Below, in pieces: positions 51,601 through 59,532 of a stretch of 64,000 nucleotides of DNA. The stretch spans positions 1 through 64,000 of the forward strand of contig JACKBR010000021.1 of the NCBI GenBank assembly GCA_020634495.1, read 5' to 3'. Source of the stretch: Ardenticatenaceae bacterium. GTDB lineage: Bacteria > Chloroflexota > Anaerolineae > Promineifilales > Promineifilaceae. Each line of letters begins with the position of its first letter. Positions within the stretch are counted from its first letter, which is position 1. The notes below the pieces were generated by a model. The model made no database searches, was not told the origin of the DNA, and saw only the letters and a list, made by a program, of their open reading frames with translations. The translations under genes and the position numbers were made by a program.

Positions 51601-54600
51601 ATCTTGCATCGCATCAGCAACTATATTCAATCATCCACTGAAATGGACAAGATTTTGCATGTGGTGCTTACCGGGGTTACGGCGGGCTATGGGCTGGGGC
51701 TAAACCGGGCGGCTATTTTGCTGCTAGATGAGATGGGCGAGTATCTGGTGGGTCGGATGGGCATTGGCAATTTTGAAGCGCAGCAAACACATCTAGATTG
51801 GGCGCGGGATCATCGGGAGGGGCTGTTTGATTTTGGGCGTTATTTGGAGCTGCTCGATTTGGAAGGCATCAAGCTGACGCCCGTTGGCGAGGCGATTATG
51901 CAGTTAAAAGTGCCGCTGCAAACGGCCGGAACCGATTTGCTTTCTCGCGTGATTGTGCAGCGCAAATGTTTGCAGGTAACGCAGTTTGAATATGACCGTT
52001 TGCCGTCTGCCTTTGTGGAGCTGTTTCAGCCAGATTGGCCCTTGGTCGTGGCTCCGCTCTTGGCCGGAGATCAGGCAATTGGGTTGCTGGTGGCAGATAA
52101 CAAGTTCACCAAATCGCCGATCACACGTGAGGACGAGGAGCGATTGCTGACTTTTGCCAATACGGCCGCAATGGGCATAGAAAAGAATCGACTGTTGGAG
52201 GAAACGGCCGTTTCTCGCAACCGGCTGCGTTCTTACTACAGCGCCAGCAATGCCCTGGTGCTTTCCACCGATCCCGATTTGGTCTGGCGAGACATTGTGC
52301 ATCAGGCGCAAAAAACAGCCCATGCCAGTGGCGCACGGCTGGTACTCATCGATATGGAAGCGGGCAACATCACCGACCTCATCTTGTCGGAATCTGATGA
52401 TGTGGACGTGGACAGCGCCATCCGCCCCAATGGCCTTTCTATGGCCGTGATGAAGAGCGGCGAACCGCAAATTGTAGAAGATTTTGAGCGGGATAGTGAG
52501 CGGGCCAACCCGTCATTTTTCCAGCGCGGCATTCGGGCGGCGGTTGGTTTGCCCGTGTCGGTGAACAGGCTGCGCATTGGCGTGATGTGGATCTATTTTT
52601 CAGAGCCACGACGCTTTGTGCAGTCAGAAGTGGAGGCGCTGCAACTGTACGTGAATCAGGCGGCCATTGCTTATGAAAATGCCCGCCGTCTGAAGGAGCT
52701 GGAACATTTGCGGCAGGCGGCCGAATCGCTGGCGGTGGCGGCCGATTTGCAGGCGGTTTTGGAGCAAATTGTGTTGGGGGCGCGCCAGGTGTTGCAGGCG
52801 GATTCGGCCGTTATTTGGTCGTACGATAACACCCACCGCCAGTTTGATCTGGCCCATTCAATCCACTCTGGCATTCCAGCTTCAGTCTGGCAAAAGCACA
52901 TCAAATCTGGCCCCAGCAAGGGCGGTACGGCCGAAACGGCCATGGAGCTTGGCTGGATTGGGGTACAAAATGTAGACGATTTGGATAAGTACCGCTTTAT
53001 TGGCGAAACGACGCATGGCTTGCTGCAAGAAACGGGGGTGCGCAGCTTTCAGGGGATTGCCTTGCGCGTAGGCGAGGAAAAGCTGGGTGTGCTTTATGTT
53101 AACTACAATTCGCCACACAGCTTCTCGGCCGAGGAGCAGGATATTGCTAAAACGTTTGCCAACCATGCAGCGCTGGCGCTGCGCAATGCCCGGCTGCTGA
53201 GCCGCCTGGGTAAGGCGCGGCAGGTATCGAGCATTGTGGCGAATGTGACCACGTTGGCCAAGCTGGAAGACACGCTGCGCTCTGTGGTGGATGGTACGCA
53301 TGAGGCGCTGGGCTGCGATGCGGTGACGCTTCATGTGTATGATCAGGAGAAGGACAAGGTGGTTTTACCGCCGACGATGTACGGTATTCGGGATGAACGG
53401 CCGTTCCATCAACCACCTGCGCCAGATTCCCCCGTAATGTTTGTGTTGAGCCATACGCAAAAAATGCAGATTGCCGACAACGCCGCCGAAGACCAACTGT
53501 TTGCCGATACCGATTTTATGGCGGGGGAAGATGTGGCTTCTTATGTGGCGGTTCGCCTGAGTGTGGGCATTGCTACGGTGGGGGTGATGTTTATTTACCA
53601 TCGCCAGCAGCGCCATTTTACCGAAGAAGAGCTGGAGCACATTGAGCTTTTTGCCAACCAGGCGGCAGTGGCCATTTTTAATGCCCAACTTTTTGAACGA
53701 CGTGCCCGGCGCACGGCCGTTTTAGAGGCAATTTACGCTGCTGGCAAAGCGGTCAACTCAACGCTCAAACGTGACGAGGTGTTGAACCACATTGTGGAGC
53801 AGGCGTGGCGGCTGGTTGGTTTTCCTAACCGGCAAATTACCTATGCCAGCATCTGGCTGCGGCAAAGCCCAGACAAGGCCAATTTAGTGGCGGCATATCC
53901 ACCAGAGGAGCTGCGGCATACGCAGCGGGCTGTGGGGGGCAGTACCGTCAAGCGCGGCTCAGGCAGGAACGGCCGTAACGGGATCATCTGGCGGGCGTTT
54001 GATTCGGGGCTGTCTGTGCCTGTGGAAAATGTGCGGGAAGACCCCGACTACCTGCCTTCGCACGAAACGACGCTTTCTGAGCTGGTGGTGCCCATTATTT
54101 TGGAGCAAGAGGTGGTGGGCGTCATTAATGTGGAGCATGCTGAATACGATGCGTTTGATGAGGAAAACACCAGGGCTTTGGAAGCGCTGGCGGCCCAGGC
54201 GGCCATTGCTTTGCAAAATGCTCGTTTGTACCAGAAGGTTGTGAACCATGCGGAGCTGCTGGATGCGGCGGCGATGGTGGCCAGCTATGCCAACAGCCTG
54301 CTGGATGAAGAGCAGCTGCTGGACAATGTGGTTCACATCATTGCGGAGCGCATTCATGCCTACCATGTGGCTGTCTTTTTGCTGGACGATGAGAATGAAT
54401 TTGCCGTGATGCGCAGCGCTTCTTCGGTAAACGGCCGTAAATTGATCAACGACCAGTTCAAATTGGCGGTGGCGTCGCAAAGCATTGTGGGTACGGCCGT
54501 TCGGCGCGGCGAATTTATTTTGGTGGCCGACGTAACGCAAGACCAGCGATTTTTGCCCAATCCAGAACTGCCCAGAACCCAGGCGGAGCTGGTCTTTCCC

Positions 54601-56487
54601 TTAAAAGTTCAGGGGAATGTGATTGGCGTGTTGGATGTGCAAAATACGGCCGTTTGGCAGTTGGCCGACGAGGATATTCGGGCGCTGCAAACGATGGCCA
54701 ATCAACTGGCCAACGCCATTCACAACGCCCGCCTGTTTGCCCAGGCGCAGGCCCAAACGGGTGCCCTGCGCGTGCTGTACGAAGCGGGGCAGGCAGTGAT
54801 TAGCTCTTTAGACATCAACAGCACCTTGCAAACAATCGTGGAAAAAGCGTGGGAACTGACGGAGGCAAACGGCCGTAAAGCCGGGTTTAGCTGCATTCTC
54901 ATGCGCAATGGCGGTGAGTTGGAATTTTTAGCAGCTTATCCAACAGATGCCCTGGCCGGCCTCCAGGAAAATGTCCACAGCATTCCGCTTGAAACAGACG
55001 GGGCGCAGGGCATCACCGGACGCGCCTTCAAAACGGGTAAACCCCAACTGGTGCCAGACGTTCAGGCCGATCCCGATTACATCATTTACGACGGTGACAC
55101 GCGATCAGAATTGGTGGTCCCCATTCGTGTAGACAGCAACATCATTGGTGTCATCAACATTGAGCATCCGCAAGCCAACGCCTTTAGCGAACAAGACCAG
55201 GCGACGCTGGTGTCCCTGGCAGCCCAGGCCGCCATTGCCATCCAAAATGCAGAAGCGTACCGCGAAGCAAAAATCTTGCAGCAGCTTGGCGTCTCCCTGG
55301 TGAGCACCTTGAACCTGGATGAAATGCTGCAAATTATTTTAGATGCCGCCATGGAGCTGACGCGCACGACCAGCGGCAGCATTCTATTTTGGGACGATGT
55401 GCAAGAGCGGTATTTTCCAGCTTACAATTCGGCTGGCCCAGGCCAAAAGCCGCAGCAATATAACACCTCAGCCCGCGTCGATGGCGGTTTTTCGCGCTAC
55501 GTCATCGAGCAGCGCAAGCCGTTTATCATTTACGATTCGTTGGTGGAGGACAACATCAATCCGATGATTCTAAAGAAGAACCGTCGATCACTTATTGGGG
55601 TGCCGGTGCAGGCAGAAGGCAAGGTTATTGCGGTTTTGCATGTGTACAGCCAGGAGCCGCAGCGCTTTTTTGATCACCAGGTGACGCTGCTGCAAACGTT
55701 GGCTAACCAGGCAGGCATGGCCATTGCCAAAGCCAACCAGCATGAGGAGCTGAAAAAGACAAAAGGGCTGGTGGGGGCGCGTACCGCGCTGGCCTGGATG
55801 GGCATGGCGAGCAATGCCTGGCGGCACAGCATTGAGGGAGATGCTGTCAATATTCGCAATTTGGTGGATGCGATTTTGCCCAATGTGACTGACCTGGTGG
55901 CCAAAGAGCTGCTGCCCGACCATGTGGCCGACGAGCTTGAGGTCATTTCTGGGTTGGCGGAGAAGATTTTTAATCATCCCATTACGCCGCCGCTGCGGTC
56001 TGAGCAGGGGGCGGCGGCTATTTCGGTCAATGAGCTGATTCAGGAGCGTTTGGCCCAGCTTTGGGAGGATGACAAATACGCCAAATTGACGTTCCCGGAA
56101 ATGGACTTGGGGCAAACTGAGCAGGTGACGGTGTGGGTTAGCCCGGAGTGGCTGCGGCTGGCGCTGGACCTGGTGGTGGATAATGGCCTTGAAGCGATGA
56201 TTGGCTGTGCGGTGCAGCAGTTGCGGATTGAAACGGCCGTTGCCGAAAATAATCTCGAAATCATTGTGCAAGACAGCGGCAAGGGCATTGCCCCAGATTT
56301 ACTGCCCGTGCTGTTTCAATATTCTGAAATCCGCGAACCACGCGCCGGAAATTTGGGACGCGGTTTATTGATGGTGCAGGCGATCTTGCAGACGTACGGT
56401 GGTGACATTTACGTGCAAGATTCAACGCCCGAAGGTACCAGAATGGTGCTTTGTCTGCCTATCTACATGCAGCAGCAGTTGTGTTGA
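48613..56487 (+). CDS. Giant sensor: receiver-like, about twelve GAF, one PAS, histidine-kinase ATPase
   Basis: A 2,624-residue soluble protein without membrane helices. A degenerate receiver-like domain (residues 1-140) is followed by GAF domains starting near residues 166, 336, 644, 826, 992, 1200, 1359, 1529, 1699, 1879, 2044 and 2216. One PAS domain sits near 530-640 (ETAVDGVITNDRNGKITFYN). The C-terminus has a helix with a candidate phospho-acceptor (NAWRHSIEGD, about 2400) and an ATPase with VDNGLEAMI, DSGKGIAPDLLP and GRGLLMVQAI. It would integrate many small-molecule or redox cues and pass phosphate to a receiver such as those encoded just downstream. The ribosome binding site is weak. 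Many GAF junctions carry an ACGGCCGT. Confidence 0.88.
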   Translation: MRQQPAFNLLIGEENPQISSRMKRYLQGQCGFAVTAVATTEDLLAALAAGHGEEHGRFNILLIPDALPSLKKNKPVVIARRLMPYIHEQYPDLFTFILSDSDFSAVELRRVGVQRQLPAQPKLPELGLAVQDAADYLHLKRLALATQDQTNQWRREVQHKQSQLFTLRQTTRAITNQSKRDELLCLILQQAVTLLGAKGGGIYEYDPSRELLTVVVDYGRKASKMRGSTLKIGEGMAGQLVSTGESHLIVPHYAEFDGKKGIFAKERPDSAVVEVLLRLQWQNHIVGVLYIDDDVGRDFTPQDARLLQVFADQAAIVFANADLVLRDHTKVNRLQQLSQAAGQIMSNLGRISPEEMLNLIAQHATQILEAEAGSILLVRRPGFLSFEAGYGYTSQGIQKGREFAVRTGHRTGLTGHIAYEKKLFKAHGETLVTHPAVRGREHPYMKSRECYSMLAIPLLFEQAEEEEPALLGLLRLDNKKSRRGDIGPNYFFTEEDEWIGRLFAKTVVAAIESARLVGEISERKLRYARLLETAVDGVITNDRNGKITFYNKQAENILGYERQKILGLPVRSIFADPLETRHITQELLLSPDGRLRDYETVVLDVNNKPVPIRLSVTWQYDANKQKAGVVGYFRDMRSVTETQRRLNLIVSASNMLAQADNLAVGLQDLAQMMVNHWGTSFCRIFLLDAEQQVLTTQAVYPVQKENDGWAWEPQIGLETAVSEWHRLDELLNERSASLIRKEGRHGRHILQNWHERLKLTQPIQTLLVVPLRSGDRVVGLMDLGELREEEVGTLSVEKQNLAIALAKQTAVLIDRLNLYEQTRRRNQLLESLDETSRNIRGIKESPVLLREVIRLAARLVNCDKGGLFINSPHMGELTLSDVYGLKTELIGSIISHADGMIGQVARLGETCFTNQYGQWPNRTSLWEPNNFATMVAIPLRHAGEVEAVLFIANEENEHRLSKVDIEVLERFALQAAIALHTSQIIGREQRLFSQLKILHRISNYIQSSTEMDKILHVVLTGVTAGYGLGLNRAAILLLDEMGEYLVGRMGIGNFEAQQTHLDWARDHREGLFDFGRYLELLDLEGIKLTPVGEAIMQLKVPLQTAGTDLLSRVIVQRKCLQVTQFEYDRLPSAFVELFQPDWPLVVAPLLAGDQAIGLLVADNKFTKSPITREDEERLLTFANTAAMGIEKNRLLEETAVSRNRLRSYYSASNALVLSTDPDLVWRDIVHQAQKTAHASGARLVLIDMEAGNITDLILSESDDVDVDSAIRPNGLSMAVMKSGEPQIVEDFERDSERANPSFFQRGIRAAVGLPVSVNRLRIGVMWIYFSEPRRFVQSEVEALQLYVNQAAIAYENARRLKELEHLRQAAESLAVAADLQAVLEQIVLGARQVLQADSAVIWSYDNTHRQFDLAHSIHSGIPASVWQKHIKSGPSKGGTAETAMELGWIGVQNVDDLDKYRFIGETTHGLLQETGVRSFQGIALRVGEEKLGVLYVNYNSPHSFSAEEQDIAKTFANHAALALRNARLLSRLGKARQVSSIVANVTTLAKLEDTLRSVVDGTHEALGCDAVTLHVYDQEKDKVVLPPTMYGIRDERPFHQPPAPDSPVMFVLSHTQKMQIADNAAEDQLFADTDFMAGEDVASYVAVRLSVGIATVGVMFIYHRQQRHFTEEELEHIELFANQAAVAIFNAQLFERRARRTAVLEAIYAAGKAVNSTLKRDEVLNHIVEQAWRLVGFPNRQITYASIWLRQSPDKANLVAAYPPEELRHTQRAVGGSTVKRGSGRNGRNGIIWRAFDSGLSVPVENVREDPDYLPSHETTLSELVVPIILEQEVVGVINVEHAEYDAFDEENTRALEALAAQAAIALQNARLYQKVVNHAELLDAAAMVASYANSLLDEEQLLDNVVHIIAERIHAYHVAVFLLDDENEFAVMRSASSVNGRKLINDQFKLAVASQSIVGTAVRRGEFILVADVTQDQRFLPNPELPRTQAELVFPLKVQGNVIGVLDVQNTAVWQLADEDIRALQTMANQLANAIHNARLFAQAQAQTGALRVLYEAGQAVISSLDINSTLQTIVEKAWELTEANGRKAGFSCILMRNGGELEFLAAYPTDALAGLQENVHSIPLETDGAQGITGRAFKTGKPQLVPDVQADPDYIIYDGDTRSELVVPIRVDSNIIGVINIEHPQANAFSEQDQATLVSLAAQAAIAIQNAEAYREAKILQQLGVSLVSTLNLDEMLQIILDAAMELTRTTSGSILFWDDVQERYFPAYNSAGPGQKPQQYNTSARVDGGFSRYVIEQRKPFIIYDSLVEDNINPMILKKNRRSLIGVPVQAEGKVIAVLHVYSQEPQRFFDHQVTLLQTLANQAGMAIAKANQHEELKKTKGLVGARTALAWMGMASNAWRHSIEGDAVNIRNLVDAILPNVTDLVAKELLPDHVADELEVISGLAEKIFNHPITPPLRSEQGAAAISVNELIQERLAQLWEDDKYAKLTFPEMDLGQTEQVTVWVSPEWLRLALDLVVDNGLEAMIGCAVQQLRIETAVAENNLEIIVQDSGKGIAPDLLPVLFQYSEIREPRAGNLGRGLLMVQAILQTYGGDIYVQDSTPEGTRMVLCLPIYMQQQLC

Positions 56488-56518
56488 CCGGAACGCTAGT
56501 TTTGGAGAAGAAAGAAGA

Positions 56519-56561
56519 GTGATTTTACCATCAAACTGAAGCCCCTTTTGGTAAAAATCAC
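56519..56561 (+). other. Imperfect hairpin after the giant sensor gene
   Basis: GTGATTTTACCA (56519-56530) pairs with TGGTAAAAATCAC (56549-56561). A second TTGGTAAAAA follows at about 56566. There is no T-run. It could slow transcription or protect the sensor mRNA end. Confidence 0.35.
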
Positions 56562-56616
56562 CCATTGGTAAAAACGTTGATCTTTTGGCAACTTTTTCCA
56601 AGAAGGGGACATCGCT

Positions 56617-56985
56617 GTGGAGCGAAAACGAATCGCTATTTTAAGTAATAATGGGCAGTCGCCCTGGCTGAAGCATACATCGGAACTTTTAGGGAGTTTG
56701 GGTATGTTGAAGATGTTAACCGAGGATAGTTTGGCAGAGGAACCAGACGAGTTTTTTGACTTGATGGTTGTAGATGCCAGTGGCTTGCAGATTGAGCTGG
56801 GGGAACGAGTGGGTTGGTTACACGGCCGTTTTCCAGACGTGCCCATTATCGTGTTGACCAACTCGCCAACCTGGCGGCGGGCACGCGCAGTTTTGCAGGC
56901 AGGCGCATCCGACTATTTGCGCCGCTCCGTCAACGACGAAACGTTGTTGAGCCGCTGCCGGTCTTTGCTTGAATGCTCGCTTTGA
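56617..56985 (+). CDS. Small stand-alone receiver-like protein
   Basis: A 122-residue protein with the shape of a response-regulator receiver. The first strand is RIAILSNN, so the acidic pair is missing. The third strand LMVVDASG supplies the candidate phospho-Asp, and IIVLTNSPTWRRARAVLQAGASDYL gives the switch Thr but no clear Lys. It is therefore probably a pseudo-receiver that signals without normal phosphorylation. GTG start with AAGGGG eight bases upstream. It lies between the giant sensor and the large regulator and is probably part of the same pathway. Confidence 0.65.
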   Translation: MERKRIAILSNNGQSPWLKHTSELLGSLGMLKMLTEDSLAEEPDEFFDLMVVDASGLQIELGERVGWLHGRFPDVPIIVLTNSPTWRRARAVLQAGASDYLRRSVNDETLLSRCRSLLECSL

Positions 56986-57019
56986 GTATGTACTGTTATG
57001 CACACGAGGAGGTGCCGTT

Positions 57020-59008
57020 GTGGGTAAAGTTGCAGATTTTCAAATATTGTTAGCCGATGATGATCAGATTTTTTTGCGGACTTGTCGCAGCCGGTTGGAG
57101 GAGGCTGGCTACACGGTGTTGAGCGCCACCAACCCCGATGACGCAATTGATATTTTGCAAACAAAGCGGGTTCATCTGGCCATTCTAGATTTGCGCATGG
57201 AGCGGGATGATGATGAGAAGGACAAAAGTGGTTTGCTGGTGGCCAAGCAGACCTCCCGGTTGATTCCCAAGATTATTTTAACCAAATTCCCGGCGTACCA
57301 GGATGTGGTTGAGGTGCTCAAGCAGGATTTGCAAGGCTACCAGGCAGCGGTTGAGTTTTTAGATAAGCGGGACACGAAGCCCAATCAACTGGTAACGGCC
57401 GTTGAAGAAATCCTGGCCCAATTTGTGAACATCAATTGGGAACTGGGCATCGAGTGGCAGCCACACAACACCTTTTTGCAGTTGGTGAACTGCCTTTCAC
57501 CCAACCTGCCAGATTCTCAGCTGGCTGGCCGCTCGGCGGAGTTTGAAGATTTGTTCCGCAAGCTGTTTCTGGATTTTGTGCAGATCACCATTGGGCAAAC
57601 GTTTACCCAGCACAACGGCCGTTTGATGCTGCCTGTTTTTGCCTACGATCCGGCCGGAGCCGAGACGCGCTATATTGTTTCTTGTGGCTGCCAAACGGCC
57701 GTTACCGCCGAAAACCAGCGGTACCAAAAGCGCGTGCCAGACCGGCTCAGCGTCAAAAATTTGGGCCAGCTGCACACGGTAAAAACCACCAACTTCGGTG
57801 CTACCGCCTACAACTTCATGGGCAATGATTTAGAAGCAACAGCTCCTATCCGGGAACTTTACCGCAAACGAGCTGTGGAAAATTTGCTGCCCGCCATTGA
57901 CCATCTGTACCAGACAAACCTGGGTGGCTGGTATGAAACAGGCCGGGAGCAAAACAAACAGGCCGATCTGCACGCCTTTTTCCACCAATGGTTGCAGCTG
58001 GATGATCTTATTCCTTCGATGACGCAGCTTCAGCGGCTGCTGCCGGCACTGGCAGAACGCGCATTGGCGGCAAATGTCGTGGAGCTGGAGGTAGAAGGGC
58101 GGCAGCTTTCTTTTCGGCTCAAGCGCGATGATCAAACTTATCGTTTTCCCAATCCGGTGGCGCTGCTAGGCCAAAACCGGCTGCCGCAAACGCGGCGGGC
58201 GCTGTGGGGCATTACGCACGGCCGTATCAATGGAGACACGGTGCTGGTTGACCAGCAAAATCACGCCTGGCTGCTCGATTTTGCCCAGGTGAGCCGGGCA
58301 CCCTTGTTAATCGATTTTGTCTCATTGGAAACGGCCGTGAAATATGATCTTTTCAACCATCGCGCCTTTAGCCAGCGGTTGGCCATCGAAATTAAGCTGA
58401 ACGAGGTCAACCAGCTGCAAGACGATATTAACCTGGACAATCTGGAGTCTGACGCCATCAATGCTTTGTGGATGATTGAGCGGGTGCGCCAAAATGCTGC
58501 CAGGCTGGCGGGCTGCGATTATGACGCCTACCAGCAGGCGCTTTTCTTTTGTGCCATCGCCCGCATTGCCAGCTTTGACCCAGACACGTTCTACACGCCG
58601 CGCAAAGTGGCCGCCTATGCCCATGCGCTGCTCTCCGCAGCCATGCTGGCTGAACAGTGGCAAAACATTCAAACGGAGACGGTGCCAGAAGAAGCCAGCA
58701 GCGGCATCTGGTTGGATCACCGTGACAAGCGGGTGTGGGTAGAAGCCCAGCCGGTAGAGCTAACCAGCCAGGAATTCAAAATTATGCGGTATCTTTACCA
58801 AAACCCAGGGCAGCTGTGCCAATATGACGATATTTTGCAGGATGGGCTAAATGAGTCTGGTGATCCTGACCCAGATGAGCTGAACCGGCTGCATACGGCC
58901 GTAAGCCGCTTGCGCCGTAAAGTAGAGCCAGACCCCCGCGCACCACGTTTTCTTTTTACAGTTCATGGGCGTGGCTACCGGCTTTATTTAGCGCCGCAGC
59001 TTAACTAA
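57020..59008 (+). CDS. Receiver / kinase-like / winged-helix regulator
   Basis: A 662-residue regulator. The N-terminal receiver is complete: LLADDD pocket, Asp57 in LAILDLRM, Thr88-Lys89 in IILTKF. The middle (about 170-540) ends in an APH-like motif, THGRINGDTVLVD, then WLLDFAQVSRAPLLIDFVSLE, reminiscent of ternary-complex-associated (TCAD9-type) domains. The C-terminus is an OmpR-type winged helix (VELTSQEFKIMRYLYQ ... VSRLRRKVEPDPRAPRFL). The GTG at 57020 was chosen because AGGAGGT precedes it. It is the likely output of the giant GAF sensor upstream. The catalytic Asp expected in HGD reads Arg, encoded by an ACGGCCGT copy. Confidence 0.8.
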   Translation: MGKVADFQILLADDDQIFLRTCRSRLEEAGYTVLSATNPDDAIDILQTKRVHLAILDLRMERDDDEKDKSGLLVAKQTSRLIPKIILTKFPAYQDVVEVLKQDLQGYQAAVEFLDKRDTKPNQLVTAVEEILAQFVNINWELGIEWQPHNTFLQLVNCLSPNLPDSQLAGRSAEFEDLFRKLFLDFVQITIGQTFTQHNGRLMLPVFAYDPAGAETRYIVSCGCQTAVTAENQRYQKRVPDRLSVKNLGQLHTVKTTNFGATAYNFMGNDLEATAPIRELYRKRAVENLLPAIDHLYQTNLGGWYETGREQNKQADLHAFFHQWLQLDDLIPSMTQLQRLLPALAERALAANVVELEVEGRQLSFRLKRDDQTYRFPNPVALLGQNRLPQTRRALWGITHGRINGDTVLVDQQNHAWLLDFAQVSRAPLLIDFVSLETAVKYDLFNHRAFSQRLAIEIKLNEVNQLQDDINLDNLESDAINALWMIERVRQNAARLAGCDYDAYQQALFFCAIARIASFDPDTFYTPRKVAAYAHALLSAAMLAEQWQNIQTETVPEEASSGIWLDHRDKRVWVEAQPVELTSQEFKIMRYLYQNPGQLCQYDDILQDGLNESGDPDPDELNRLHTAVSRLRRKVEPDPRAPRFLFTVHGRGYRLYLAPQLN

Positions 59009-59024
59009 TGTTCGTGTGATGGCT

Positions 59025-59135
59025 TGTCATGCCGAGCAAGCGAAGCATCCCTATGGGCATTGTCTTACGTAGGCAAAATGTTGGGATGATGGTCTTTGGA
59101 GGGATTCTTCCCTGCGGTGAGAATGACAGTCGTAG
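59025..59135. repeat. TGTCATGCCGAGCAAGCGAAGCATC-type dispersed repeat
   Basis: The left part (GTCATGCCGAGCAAGCGAAG) and right part (GGGATTCTTCCCTGCGGTGA, GAATGACAG) are roughly inverted copies, as in repeats seen between genes of many environmental bacteria. It lies after the regulator gene and before the 33-residue peptide gene. Confidence 0.65.
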
Positions 59136-59181
59136 GCGATAGCAGGAGGCATAAACAGGTATCTGGTAAAAGGAGTTCGCA

Positions 59182-59283
59182 ATGATTCAGGTTACCTTTG
59201 CATTTTTAGTGATTTTGTTTTTGATTGCAGTCATCATAGGGTTGGTGGTTGGCGTGGCCTTGGCTCGCCCCACCATTCGTTAA
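59182..59283 (+). CDS. 33-residue single-helix membrane peptide
   Basis: A small open frame with AAAGGAG seven bases before its ATG. The product starts MIQVTFAF, continues with an uninterrupted hydrophobic helix of about 22 residues (LVILFLIAVIIGLVVGVALA) and ends in RPTIR. It is a typical small transmembrane peptide with a basic C-terminus. It may belong to a membrane complex or be a toxin-like peptide; no antitoxin is seen. The stop is followed by a convergent zinc-finger gene. Confidence 0.6.
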   Translation: MIQVTFAFLVILFLIAVIIGLVVGVALARPTIR

Positions 59284-59316
59284 CGAGGAATTCTGCGTTT
59301 TCGGATTAGTCAAGCG

Positions 59317-59529
59317 TTACTCTAAATCTTTCAGCGTTACGGGGTCTTGCTGTGGCGTGCAAACGCCACACCAGACAGCGCCCGCCACAACAAACGCTTT
59401 GTACTGGCCCGTTGTGGTGCGGTAAGAATGAATGATATATGGTTTTTCTTCCGCGTGTGTTTTGCAAACGGCCCGGCCACAAAATTTACAGGCGGCGTGT
59501 GCCGGTCTTTCACAGTGCCAGCATTCCAT
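59317..59529 (-). CDS. Small zinc-finger protein
   Basis: A 70-residue protein with a B-box-like or treble-clef arrangement: MECWHCERPAHAACKFC, GRAVCKTHAEEKP and WCGVCTPQ. It has eight Cys and several His, enough for two zinc sites. It is the last gene of an operon with an ABC-2-type permease and ATPase, starting three bases after the permease stop. Role unknown; a regulatory or scaffold part for the transporter is possible. Confidence 0.65.
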   Translation of the reverse strand: MECWHCERPAHAACKFCGRAVCKTHAEEKPYIIHSYRTTTGQYKAFVVAGAVWCGVCTPQQDPVTLKDLE

Positions 59530-59532
59530 TTC

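Noticed and set aside
56496..56861. 121-codon frame on the minus strand after the giant sensor
   Set aside because: Antisense to the receiver-like gene, which has a GTG start with AAGGGG and recognisable receiver strands.
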